Origin: Mesosutterella porci
GTDB taxonomy: Bacteria > Pseudomonadota > Gammaproteobacteria > Burkholderiales > Burkholderiaceae_F
DNA length: 64,000 nt
Assembly (NCBI RefSeq): GCF_022134585.1
Contig: NZ_JAKNCT010000001.1
Coordinates: 248,001 to 312,000 of the forward strand
Direction: 5' to 3'
Shown here piece by piece: positions 32,887 to 41,100 of this stretch. The notes beneath the pieces were generated by a model, which was given only the letters and a program-made list of their open reading frames with translations, made no database searches and was not told the DNA's origin. Positions within the stretch are counted from its first letter, which is position 1; each line of letters begins with the position of its first letter. The position numbers were made by a program, and so were the translations under genes.

Positions 32887-33414
32887 ATGGAAACCAAAGA
32901 CCAGGGCGCGGCTTTGCCCGCACTTTTAAGCGCGCAGCTCACGGGGTCCCCCGCAAGGCTCCCCGGCGGGGCCGGGCTCGAGGCGGACGGCCGAGCGCTT
33001 CTCGCCGACGGCACGGTGACCCCCTTCCGGGTCCGCGTGAGCCGCTACGAGGAGCGGGTGCAGCTGCTCGCCCCCGAAGACCTGCCCGCGGACCTGCGGC
33101 CCGAAGCGCTTGAAGAGGAGCTGCTCGAGCTGGTGCAGGGCGACCTGCAGTGGCTGCGGCGCGCCGCGATTCACAAAAGCCCCGAACCCCTGCCTCCGCC
33201 CCGGGGGGCCGCCGCAGGCGTGAAGCTCAGCGGCATCGAGCTCGAGGACGCGGTCGAGGAGCTTCGCAGCGAGCTCACGGCCCGCACCCTCGCCCTCGCC
33301 TCGGGGATCGAGGAAGAGGAGTCGGACGCCTATTTCGACGAGCCCGCGGCCTGGGACGAGAACGACGCGGAACGCGCGCTCGAGGCGGAGAAGGAATACA
33401 GCGAGGAGGACTGA
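32887..33414 (+). CDS. Hypothetical acidic protein of the conjugation operon
   Basis: I do not recognise this 175-residue protein. It is strongly acidic and has no membrane segment or signal peptide. Residues 1-65 could form a small beta domain (TPFRVRVSRYEERVQLLAPE), the middle is helical and the last 30 residues are rich in Glu/Asp/Ala (AAWDENDAERALEAEKEY). AAAGGAAAG precedes the ATG. It lies 12 bases after virD4 and 4 bases before the ArdC-like gene, so it is surely co-transcribed. Confidence 0.7.
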   Translation: METKDQGAALPALLSAQLTGSPARLPGGAGLEADGRALLADGTVTPFRVRVSRYEERVQLLAPEDLPADLRPEALEEELLELVQGDLQWLRRAAIHKSPEPLPPPRGAAAGVKLSGIELEDAVEELRSELTARTLALASGIEEEESDAYFDEPAAWDENDAERALEAEKEYSEED

Positions 33415-33418
33415 AGCC

Positions 33419-34972
33419 ATGGAAAAAGGAAAGGATCACAGCAAACCGGGCGACTTTCAGCTCGCCTACGCGCGCGAGACCGCGCGGCAGCTCATCGCCC
33501 AGCTTGAGCGGGGCACCTCGCCCTACCAGAAGAGCTGGGCCGGGGAGAGCCTGCGCCTGCCCTACAACCCGAAGACCGGCACGCGCTACCAGGGCATCAA
33601 CGCGCTCAAGCTCCTGATGCAGGGCCGCTCCGACTGCCGCTGGCTCACGCTGCGGCAGATCAACGAGCTCGGGGGCCGGGTGCGCCGCGGCGAGCACGGC
33701 GTGCGCTGCTTTTACTTCGCGCAGAAGATGGTCCCGCGCGGGGAGTGGCTCCGCGCCCGCGGCAGGGACGAGGAGGCGGCCGCGGCCGACCGCTCGGAAC
33801 GGGTGCGGGTGCTGATCCCCTGCCCCTTCACGGTCTTCAACGCCGAGCAGGCCGAGTCTCTCGAGCTGGGCGGCGCGGAGGAGGAAGAGCGCGCGGGCTG
33901 GACCCCGGTCGAGCGGGCCGAGCAGCTGCTTCGCAACTCCGGCGCGGTGTTTCGCTGCGAAAAAGGTGACCGCGCCTGCTACAACGCTTCCGAAGACGTC
34001 ATCGTGCTGCCGCTTCGCAGTCAGTTCGCGGCGCCCTCCGAGTTCTACGACGCGGCGCTGCACGAGCTCGGGCACTGGACGGGGCACGAGAGCAGGCTCA
34101 ACCGCTTCATGGACGGCAAACCGATCGTCTTCGGCTCGCCCGAATACGCAAAGGAGGAGCTGCGGGCCGAAACCGCCTCGCTCATGGTGGCCGCGCAGAT
34201 AGGGCTGCCGCACCACCTGAAGAACCACGCCTCCTACATCGCCGGCTGGGTGGGGGTGCTGCGAGACGACCCGAAGGAGCTGCTGCGCGCCTGCTCGGAC
34301 GCCCAGCGCATCACCGACTACCTGCTGCAGTACGACCGCGAGCAGGTCTGGGTCGTGAACTACGACCGCAGGAGCGCCTTCCGCGAGGACGCCGACCAGG
34401 CGATCCGGCGCTGCGAGGCCTTCATCAACGAGCACGCGCTGCTGCCCGAGCGCTTCCGCGCCTCGGTCGTGCGCCTGATGGGCGAAAAGTCGATTGTGAA
34501 GCGCGACGCGGAGTGGGAGGTGGCCCGACAGGCGCTCTCGCCCGACACGAACGGCCCGATCCTCGAGCGCGCGGGGCTCAAGGGGATCGCGCTCCTTCGC
34601 GAGCCCCACCGCTTCATTTCGTGCGCGAGGGCGGCGGACGCGGAGCTGGGCGAGTACGCGCTGAGGCAGGTGCGCCGCGCGCTCGGCCCCCGGAAGGCCG
34701 AGTCGGCCCTGAGGCGCTCGATGCTCCCGGAGGCGAGGACCGCGGAGGCGGGGCTCTCTGCCCGGCTGCGGCTGCACTTCGCGCGGGCCGGGCAGAACTC
34801 CCGCGACGCGCTCTCAAAGCTTCGCGAGGCACCGTCCGGGCAACAGCGCGAGGCGCTCGGGAAGGCGCGTGAAGAAGCAGGACGAAGCTTCGGGCTCGCG
34901 CTGAGAAAAGAGCGCCAGAAGGCGCCCGAAGCGCCCCGGAAGAAGGCGCCGCAGAAGGAGATTTCAAGATGA
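33419..34972 (+). CDS. ArdC-like protein with zincin metallopeptidase domain
   Basis: This 517-residue protein has an N-terminal ArdC-type ssDNA-binding domain (DUF1738; residues 8-105, QLIAQLERGTSPYQKSW, YNPKTGTRYQGINALKLL, RRGEHGVRCFYF). It is followed by an MPTase domain with the zinc motif HELGHW (H215, E216, H219) and the distal EYAKEELRAETASLMVA. Proteins of this type protect incoming conjugative DNA from restriction, and ArdC binds single-stranded DNA (family knowledge). The C-terminal 200 residues are helical, Arg/Glu-rich and not recognised. The HExxH motif is intact. The stop overlaps the start of the next gene. Confidence 0.85.
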   Translation: MEKGKDHSKPGDFQLAYARETARQLIAQLERGTSPYQKSWAGESLRLPYNPKTGTRYQGINALKLLMQGRSDCRWLTLRQINELGGRVRRGEHGVRCFYFAQKMVPRGEWLRARGRDEEAAAADRSERVRVLIPCPFTVFNAEQAESLELGGAEEEERAGWTPVERAEQLLRNSGAVFRCEKGDRACYNASEDVIVLPLRSQFAAPSEFYDAALHELGHWTGHESRLNRFMDGKPIVFGSPEYAKEELRAETASLMVAAQIGLPHHLKNHASYIAGWVGVLRDDPKELLRACSDAQRITDYLLQYDREQVWVVNYDRRSAFREDADQAIRRCEAFINEHALLPERFRASVVRLMGEKSIVKRDAEWEVARQALSPDTNGPILERAGLKGIALLREPHRFISCARAADAELGEYALRQVRRALGPRKAESALRRSMLPEARTAEAGLSARLRLHFARAGQNSRDALSKLREAPSGQQREALGKAREEAGRSFGLALRKERQKAPEAPRKKAPQKEISR

Positions 34973-36738
34973 GGACCTATATCGCGGACAACGCCGCGGC
35001 CGCCGCCGCGATCGGCCGGCGGCTCGGCATCAGGGAAGAGAGGGACGGGCTACTTCTTTGCGAAGGGGGCGAGGCTGTGGGCTGGTGCGCGGGCCCCCTT
35101 TTCAGGATCGCCCCGCCCGAGCGCTTCCTCGAAGCGGGCGAACCCGAGGCGGTCCCGGGCACGGGGATCGTCTTTCCGCACCACTGGATCCTTGAGCCCG
35201 TGGAGGGCCGGGGAAGAAACATCCTGCGCGAGGCGCTCCGGTGGGCGCTCGAGCGCTCGGATGAGGCGGTCGTCGCGACCTCCTCCGGGCGCGAGGGCGC
35301 GAGAAAGGGCTGGGAGATCCTCGAGGCGTTCGGGTTCAGGGGCCGGAGGCTGAGGCTCCTGCCCGAAGAGATCGAGGCCAGCCCCGGCCCCGGGCTTCCT
35401 GCGGCCCGTCCCCTGACGGAGTCAGACCCAGAGCTTGCCGCAGGGCTCGCCCGTGCCCGCTCCGACTGGATTCTAGGCTCGGGGCTGAGCCGCGCCGCGG
35501 GGCTTGCAGCCCGGAGCTCCGACCCGGTCTTTCCCGGCCGGATCGCGGCCGGGCGGCTCACCGCACCGGTCCTCCAGGCGGTTGCAGGCCGCGACGAGGA
35601 CGTCGCGCGGCAGCGCGAACATCCGCGGATCATCGTCACCGTCGCGATCAGACACGCGCGCGGCGAGTGGACGGCGGAGCTCCTCCCTCCGGGCGGAGGT
35701 TTTTCAATCGGCAGCGTGAACGACATTGAGCTGCTCTGCAGACGTGTTGAGCTGCACACGGGCGAGGTGACCGAATGGTTTTCCTGCGAGCGGGAAACCC
35801 CTCCCCCGCCTCCCGCGACCGCGGCCGAGGCCGCCCTCTGGTCGGAGAAAAAACTGCGGCTGATGCCGCAGGAGTCCCTGCGGGCGCTCTCATCCCTCGA
35901 AAAGAAGGGACTGATCACGAGGGGCAGTCCGCCCGGGAACAGGGCCCCGCGCTGGGAGGCTGCGCAGGCCGCTCTTTCGGCCGCCTCGGGGTTCGAGCCT
36001 CGGCTGCGGCCGCTCCTTGCCCTGGCCGCTTTCAGCCGCAGGCGCGCGGACTTCGCCTCCTTTCCCTGGTGCGAGGGCGGCCTTTTCCCCACGGGATTCG
36101 CTCCCGAAGAGCCGCTACCGGAGCCTGAAAAGAGCCTTTTTTTCTTCATTTCGAGGCTCGTGCTCGCGCAGTTCTGCACGGACTGCCGCTACCGCGAGAG
36201 CCGCGCTCGAGCGGTGATCCGGGGCTTCGCGTTCGAGGGGCGGACGAGGACTCTTGTCCGGGCCGGCTGGACCTCGCTTTTCGATCAGGGGCGCCTCCGC
36301 TCCGACGACCGTGGACTGCCTCCCATGGAGCGGGGCGACCGCGTCACCGCGCGGCGACTCTCGGCCCGCTTCACCCGCGGCCGGCCTTTCTACAGCTCGG
36401 CCGCCTCGGTCGCCAGAACGCTTCTCGAAACCTCGGGCGAACCCCGGCTTGCCTTCTGCGAGGCTAACCGGGCGGCCCTGCTTCTCGAGTTGCTTCGGGA
36501 GAAAAAGCTGGTCCTCAGGCTCGCTTCGGGCCGCTACCGGGCGACCGACAGAGGCCGGGCGCTCCTTGCAGCGCTCCCCGAGGAGTTCCGCGAACCCCGC
36601 TTCTGCGCGCGCTTTGAAGCGACACTGCACGGGATCGAGTCGGGAAGGCAAAGCGAAACGGAGCTCGAGCAGGAAGCAAAGGAGATGGTCCTCCTGGCCG
36701 CCGGGCAGCTTCCCCGACCCGCTCCGGCGCTTTCCTGA
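34969..36738 (+). CDS. Type IA topoisomerase (TopB/TraE)-like protein without catalytic residues
   Basis: This 589-residue protein aligns along its whole length with topoisomerase III. The N-terminus MRTYIADN corresponds to MRLFIAEK, GWCAGPLFRIAPPERF to WCIGHLLEQAEP, LARARSDWILGSGLSRA to LARARADWLYGINMTRA, AAGRLTAPVLQ to SVGRVQTPVLG, and LFFFISRLVLAQF with RTLVRAGWTSLF to the equivalent core. The C-terminal LPPMERGD and DRGRALLAALPEEF also fit. Key residues are lost: the metal site GDPDREG reads TSSGREG (residues 104-110, only the Glu kept), the first catalytic Glu is D7, the nucleophile Tyr in LITYPR is Arg318 (LITRGS), and the HHAI motif is absent. DNA strand passage is therefore not expected. 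It is translationally coupled to the ArdC-like gene (ATGA) and has no stop or frameshift, so it seems to be kept for another role, perhaps ssDNA binding. Confidence 0.8.
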   Translation: MRTYIADNAAAAAAIGRRLGIREERDGLLLCEGGEAVGWCAGPLFRIAPPERFLEAGEPEAVPGTGIVFPHHWILEPVEGRGRNILREALRWALERSDEAVVATSSGREGARKGWEILEAFGFRGRRLRLLPEEIEASPGPGLPAARPLTESDPELAAGLARARSDWILGSGLSRAAGLAARSSDPVFPGRIAAGRLTAPVLQAVAGRDEDVARQREHPRIIVTVAIRHARGEWTAELLPPGGGFSIGSVNDIELLCRRVELHTGEVTEWFSCERETPPPPPATAAEAALWSEKKLRLMPQESLRALSSLEKKGLITRGSPPGNRAPRWEAAQAALSAASGFEPRLRPLLALAAFSRRRADFASFPWCEGGLFPTGFAPEEPLPEPEKSLFFFISRLVLAQFCTDCRYRESRARAVIRGFAFEGRTRTLVRAGWTSLFDQGRLRSDDRGLPPMERGDRVTARRLSARFTRGRPFYSSAASVARTLLETSGEPRLAFCEANRAALLLELLREKKLVLRLASGRYRATDRGRALLAALPEEFREPRFCARFEATLHGIESGRQSETELEQEAKEMVLLAAGQLPRPAPALS

Positions 36739-37131
36739 TCCCCCTCGGGAAAAAGCCTTTTCCCGAGGGGCTCCGGACTTTCCGCTTCCGGCTTTTGCAC
36801 AAGGTCTTCCCGACCCGTCGATTTTCGAGTCCGAATCAATAAGGGTTTCCCCTCCATTCTTTCGGTTACAATTTTCTTTTGCAATACCTTTTATGCCTAC
36901 GATATTTCACCTAAGATATTTTATCTATTCATAATCAAATATTAAAAGAAAACAAACCGTAGCCTGAACCGCATACGTCATAAAAAATCAACTAAGGAAA
37001 ACACTGTAGGCATTTATACTTAAGAATGTTGACCTAGTTCCTGGAGTCGGGAAAACTGCGCCCGGGTACCTCCACCGATGCACCCGGAGGGTTCCCCTGC
37101 TTCTTTTGTCAAACCAAAAGGAAATACTCCA
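36739..37131. other. Intergenic region at the right end of the conjugation module
   Basis: After the operon-end hairpin, GC content drops sharply: about 36830-37060 is AT-rich and probably holds the promoter of the autotransporter gene. No integrase, tRNA end or clear direct repeat marking an attachment site was found. The AAAAGGAAA ribosome site of the next gene closes the gap. Confidence 0.5.
36741..36770 (+). terminator. Hairpin ending the conjugation operon
   Basis: A perfect 13-bp stem (CCCCTCGGGAAAA / TTTTCCCGAGGGG, loop AGCC) begins 2 bases after the stop of the last gene. The T-run is inside the stem rather than after it, so it may stop transcription inefficiently or protect the mRNA end. 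Confidence 0.65.
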
Positions 37132-40100
37132 ATGAATAAAATCTACAAGACCATCTGGAGCGACGCCCGTCGCTGCTTCATGGTTGTGAACGAAACACAA
37201 AAGGCGCATGTCAAAACCACGAGATCGGCGGTGTTCGCGGCGGTCGCTTCCGCCGTCCTCCTTCTGCCGGGAGCGGCAACAGCCGCCTATACGGAGCCCG
37301 GGCAAGTCGCCTCAAGCGCCCAGGCCGTGAGCGAGGCCGTCGCCTCCTGGGAAACCGACGAATACAAAAAGGACTGGGGCCTTGCGGCCATGCACGCCTC
37401 CAAGGCTTATGCGCTCGGCTTCCACGGCCAGGGCACGACCGTTGGAATCATGGACTCCGGGGCACTCATCCAGATTCACCCGCAGCTCACGGGTGACCGT
37501 TTTCACGCCTCGACGGCCGACGCCGAGTACGGCTCGAGCGGCGAGCGCTATCCGCAGCACTCCGAGGAGGATGGCCGCGGGGAGTACACGCCTGGCCTGG
37601 GCGCAGGCACGACCATCAGCGGCAGCTGGGTGAAGGGCGTGAACGACAGCCACGGCACCCATGTGACGGGCACGGTGGGCGCTAACCGCGACGGCGAGGA
37701 ATTCCACGGCGTCGCCTGGGGCGCCGACCTCTGGATAGGCAACACCGGCGGCACCGACGACACAAACTACGGGCCGTTCCAGGACTATAAATTCTTCAAG
37801 TCGGGCTGGAGCGCCCTGGCCGACAACGTTGTGAAGGCAAACGGCGAGGAACGCGGGGGCTTCATCAACAACTCCTTCGGAACCAACACCCGCAGGGTCG
37901 TGACTGATCCCAACGCCAAAGGCCCGGACGGCGGCAACATTGCGGCCCATAACCCGACCAACACTGTGTCGGAAACCGAATACGAGTATTTCCTCTTCAA
38001 CAACCGCTACGTCGGCACGGGCGGCACGGTAAGCTGGAACCAGTCCTTCGTCGACGCGGCCTATGAGGCGGTGAAGGACAAGAACGTCGTACAGGTGATC
38101 ACCACAGGCAACCGCGACTTTGACAACCCGTTCTACCGTCCGCTCTACCCCTACTTCAACCCGGACGCGGAAAGCCGCTGGGTGGCCGTGGCCGGTCTGC
38201 AGCAAAGCCAGGAGGGAGGCTACGAGCTCATCGGCCGCTTCAACGAAGCGGGCAACGCCAAGTGGTGGACCGTGGCAGCTCCCGGCAGCAAGATTTACAG
38301 CTCAACGGTGTCCGATGACGGCGAGGCAGGCTATGCGAGCTGGGGCGGCACTTCAATGGCTGCGCCCCACGTCACGGGCGCACTCACGGTGCTCATGTCG
38401 CGCTACCAGGACATGAACGCGCTGCAGGTCCGCGACGTCATGTTCACGACTGCAAACCACAAGAACCCCGATGGCTCGAACATGAAGGGATGGGACAACC
38501 ATGACGGGACCACGCCCGCGGACGGGCAGGTCTCCGACCGCATGGGCTGGGGCGTTCCGGACCTTGACAAGGGCATGTACGGCCCCGGGCAGTTCCTCGG
38601 GCACTTCGACTACAACATGGCCCGCACCCCGCTCGATGTCTGGACCAATGACATTACGCAGGCAGCCCTTGATCAAAGGAAAACCGAGGACGCCGCCTGG
38701 AAGGCTGCGGCCGAGAAGTGGTTGGCCAACCCGACTCTCACTCTGGGCGAAGAATACTCCGACGCTGAAAGAAGGCTCCTTGGCGACATTCTCCTCGAGA
38801 CCGATGACGACATCGTGGGCATCAGCGATGAAAACGAGAAGATTGACAAGTCCGACGCCATTGCCTGGCGCAAGGCCTACTACGGCAAGCGGCTCGAGGC
38901 AATCAAGGCGAAGATCGAGCAGGGGCTCTACAACGGCTCGCTCACGAAGCGCGGCGAGGGCACGCTGGTCATGACCGGCAACAACACCTATCGCGGCGGC
39001 ACGGTCATCGAGGCGGGCACGCTGCTCGGCTTCAATGACTCGTTCGGCGTCACCGAGCTCGAGTCTGGCGCGGCAGCCGGAAGCGCCGCGGCGCCCGCGG
39101 CAGCCGCCCCCGGCTACGGCAACGGCAAAGTCACGGTCAACGGCGGCACCTTCGGTCTGCTCAGCTCCTATGACGACGGCTTCACGAAGACCGGCGTGAA
39201 CACCGACACGAACAGCGACCACTCCGTCGACGTCACCGTGAACAACGGCGGCACGCTGGGCGTGGCGGCCGGCCAGAGCGTCGAGGCGGGCAGCCTCACC
39301 TTTAATAAAGGCGCCAAGGTCTCTGTTATCTCCACGGACCGCGACACGGCGGCCGAGGCTCTGCGCGGCCAGGCTCAGAGCGGCACGATCAGCGCGGACT
39401 CCATCACGGGGGCCGCGAACCTCTCTGCCGCAACGGACTACGCTCTCCTCAAGACCGACGTGAAGGTCGAGGGAAGCACCCTGACGGCCACGCTCTCGCG
39501 TGACGAAACGAAGACCCTGGGCTCGTACGCGAGCACCGGCATCGGACGCTCCATTGCGAAGCAGATTGAAAGCGCGCCCGACAGCGTTGCGTTCAACGCT
39601 CTCGGCGTTTCGACCAAGAAGGAAGTGAGCAGCGTACTCGACGCCCTGGACAGCGACTTCTATCTGTCGGCCCGCAACGCGACCGTCACCAACGCGCTCA
39701 CGCTCGCGCGCACGGTGAAGGACCAGGCCAACGGCATTGGCGACGCCCGCGTGGTGGAAATGAAGGACGGAACCGCCCGGATCTGGGCGACCGGCATGGG
39801 GGCCTGGGCTGACCTCGACTACAACGCGAACTTCGATTCCGACTACTACGTCGGGCTCGTGGGCGGCGAAGTCGATGTGGGCAGCACCACCAAGCTCGGA
39901 GCCTTCTTCGGCTACGGCCAGTCGAAGTACGACAGCAGCGAGGGCAAGATCGACAGCGACGACCTGCACCTCGGGCTCTACGGCATCACGAACCTCGAGC
40001 CGGTGAAGCTCACCTACGGCGCGTCCTACACCTGGCAGGACCGCGACAACACCCGCAAGTTCCGTCTGGATGACCTTCGCGCCGACAGCAAGCACAGCAC

Positions 40101-40578
40101 CGATGCCCATGTCTTCCAGATCTTCGGTGAGGCGGCCTACACGGGTCTGAACACCGTCGGCTACGCGCTCGAGCCCTACTTCGGTCTCGCCTACATGCAG
40201 GTCGACTCCGACCGGGTGAAGGACGAGGTAGCGGGAGTGCCGTTCGGCACCGCGGTTGACGATTCGAACATCGGCATTACCACGCTCGGACTTCGCGGAG
40301 CCGCGAACTTCAAGGCGGGCAGCGTCGACCTGCAGCTCAAGGGCGACGTCGCCTGGAATCACTTCTTCGGCGACAACCGGCCCGAGGCGAAATTCCAGGT
40401 GCTTGATGCCGGCTGGGCGAAGATCAAGGGCGAGAAGCTCTCCGACATGGCCACCGTGGGTGTGGGACTCGAGGCGAAGTTCACGAAGAACGCGACCTTC
40501 GGGATCTTCTACACGGGAGCCTTTGACGGCGACGTGACCTCGCACGGAGCTGGCGCGCATCTGCGCATCAACTTCTAA
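37132..40578 (+). CDS. Subtilisin-type serine protease autotransporter
   Basis: This 1148-residue type V secreted protease has an extended signal peptide region starting MNKIYKTIWSDARRCFMVVN and a hydrophobic core to about residue 52. The S8 subtilisin domain (about 75-520) has the catalytic triad Asp108 (GIMDSG), His174 (SHGTHVTG) and Ser408 (GGTSMAAPH). A passenger-associated repeat (KRGEGTLVMTGNNTYRGGT) lies near residue 605, followed by a beta-helix-like linker. The last 280 residues form the 12-stranded barrel and end in phenylalanine. Related proteins such as SphB1 process other surface proteins. The ATG at 37132 is supported by the ESPR and AAAAGGAAA. It appears intact and single-gene. 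It may release or mature other surface proteins. Confidence 0.93.
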   Translation: MNKIYKTIWSDARRCFMVVNETQKAHVKTTRSAVFAAVASAVLLLPGAATAAYTEPGQVASSAQAVSEAVASWETDEYKKDWGLAAMHASKAYALGFHGQGTTVGIMDSGALIQIHPQLTGDRFHASTADAEYGSSGERYPQHSEEDGRGEYTPGLGAGTTISGSWVKGVNDSHGTHVTGTVGANRDGEEFHGVAWGADLWIGNTGGTDDTNYGPFQDYKFFKSGWSALADNVVKANGEERGGFINNSFGTNTRRVVTDPNAKGPDGGNIAAHNPTNTVSETEYEYFLFNNRYVGTGGTVSWNQSFVDAAYEAVKDKNVVQVITTGNRDFDNPFYRPLYPYFNPDAESRWVAVAGLQQSQEGGYELIGRFNEAGNAKWWTVAAPGSKIYSSTVSDDGEAGYASWGGTSMAAPHVTGALTVLMSRYQDMNALQVRDVMFTTANHKNPDGSNMKGWDNHDGTTPADGQVSDRMGWGVPDLDKGMYGPGQFLGHFDYNMARTPLDVWTNDITQAALDQRKTEDAAWKAAAEKWLANPTLTLGEEYSDAERRLLGDILLETDDDIVGISDENEKIDKSDAIAWRKAYYGKRLEAIKAKIEQGLYNGSLTKRGEGTLVMTGNNTYRGGTVIEAGTLLGFNDSFGVTELESGAAAGSAAAPAAAAPGYGNGKVTVNGGTFGLLSSYDDGFTKTGVNTDTNSDHSVDVTVNNGGTLGVAAGQSVEAGSLTFNKGAKVSVISTDRDTAAEALRGQAQSGTISADSITGAANLSAATDYALLKTDVKVEGSTLTATLSRDETKTLGSYASTGIGRSIAKQIESAPDSVAFNALGVSTKKEVSSVLDALDSDFYLSARNATVTNALTLARTVKDQANGIGDARVVEMKDGTARIWATGMGAWADLDYNANFDSDYYVGLVGGEVDVGSTTKLGAFFGYGQSKYDSSEGKIDSDDLHLGLYGITNLEPVKLTYGASYTWQDRDNTRKFRLDDLRADSKHSTDAHVFQIFGEAAYTGLNTVGYALEPYFGLAYMQVDSDRVKDEVAGVPFGTAVDDSNIGITTLGLRGAANFKAGSVDLQLKGDVAWNHFFGDNRPEAKFQVLDAGWAKIKGEKLSDMATVGVGLEAKFTKNATFGIFYTGAFDGDVTSHGAGAHLRINF

Positions 40579-41100
40579 GCTCGGACGCCGGGGCTTCTCT
40601 TCTCAGAGAACTCCGACTACACCAGGCAGGGCAGGCATCGTGCACACTGCGCGATGCCTGCTTTGGCAGCTTCAGGCTGTCCCGGTTTACTGCGGCTCCT
40701 CGCCCCGGCAGCCTGCATGTTCCTGAGACTGGCGAAGGCATGAGATTTGTCATCGGTAAAGCTGCGGAGCGAAACCCTCCGAGCTCAGGGGGCTCCTGAT
40801 CCTGAGGACTGCGCAAGGCTGCAAAGCGGCAGCCGGCCGACGTGGACTTTATCAAGTCTAACGGATCCACCCTCACGGGCCCTGCCGCCTGGACTGCCTT
40901 GCCCTTCGCTGCAGCATCCGTGAACCGGAATGGCGGAGTTAAATATTTTTATTTTTACACGGCCGTTTTTGCGGCAAGGAGGACACACCGGACCATTTAT
41001 CTGCTGACTCATCGCTGTCCATACGCTCAAGGCTGACTGAAGCACAGACTCCTTTCTGCGCCTACTCAGCTCTTTTTTCCAGTTAAGCAAGGAGAGACAG
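40579..41100. other. Intergenic region after the autotransporter
   Basis: This region holds a probable terminator at 40631-40664 and, near its end, the ribosome site AAGGAGAG of the peptidase gene. The 400 bases between show no recognisable gene. Confidence 0.5.
40631..40664 (+). terminator. Terminator of the autotransporter gene
   Basis: A perfect 10-bp stem (GCAGGCATCG / CGATGCCTGC, 11-base loop) is followed by TTT, about 50 bases after the stop codon. The T-run is short. Confidence 0.6.

Noticed and set aside
33275-34777. A 500-codon open frame antisense to the ArdC-like gene
   Set aside because: The sense strand has the ArdC domain and an HExxH peptidase motif and fits the overlapping operon; the antisense product is low-complexity.
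38353-40560. A 735-codon open frame antisense to the serine protease autotransporter
   Set aside because: It is the codon-phase shadow of a well-supported gene; its Val/Glu/Arg-rich sequence shows no domain, signal or ribosome site.
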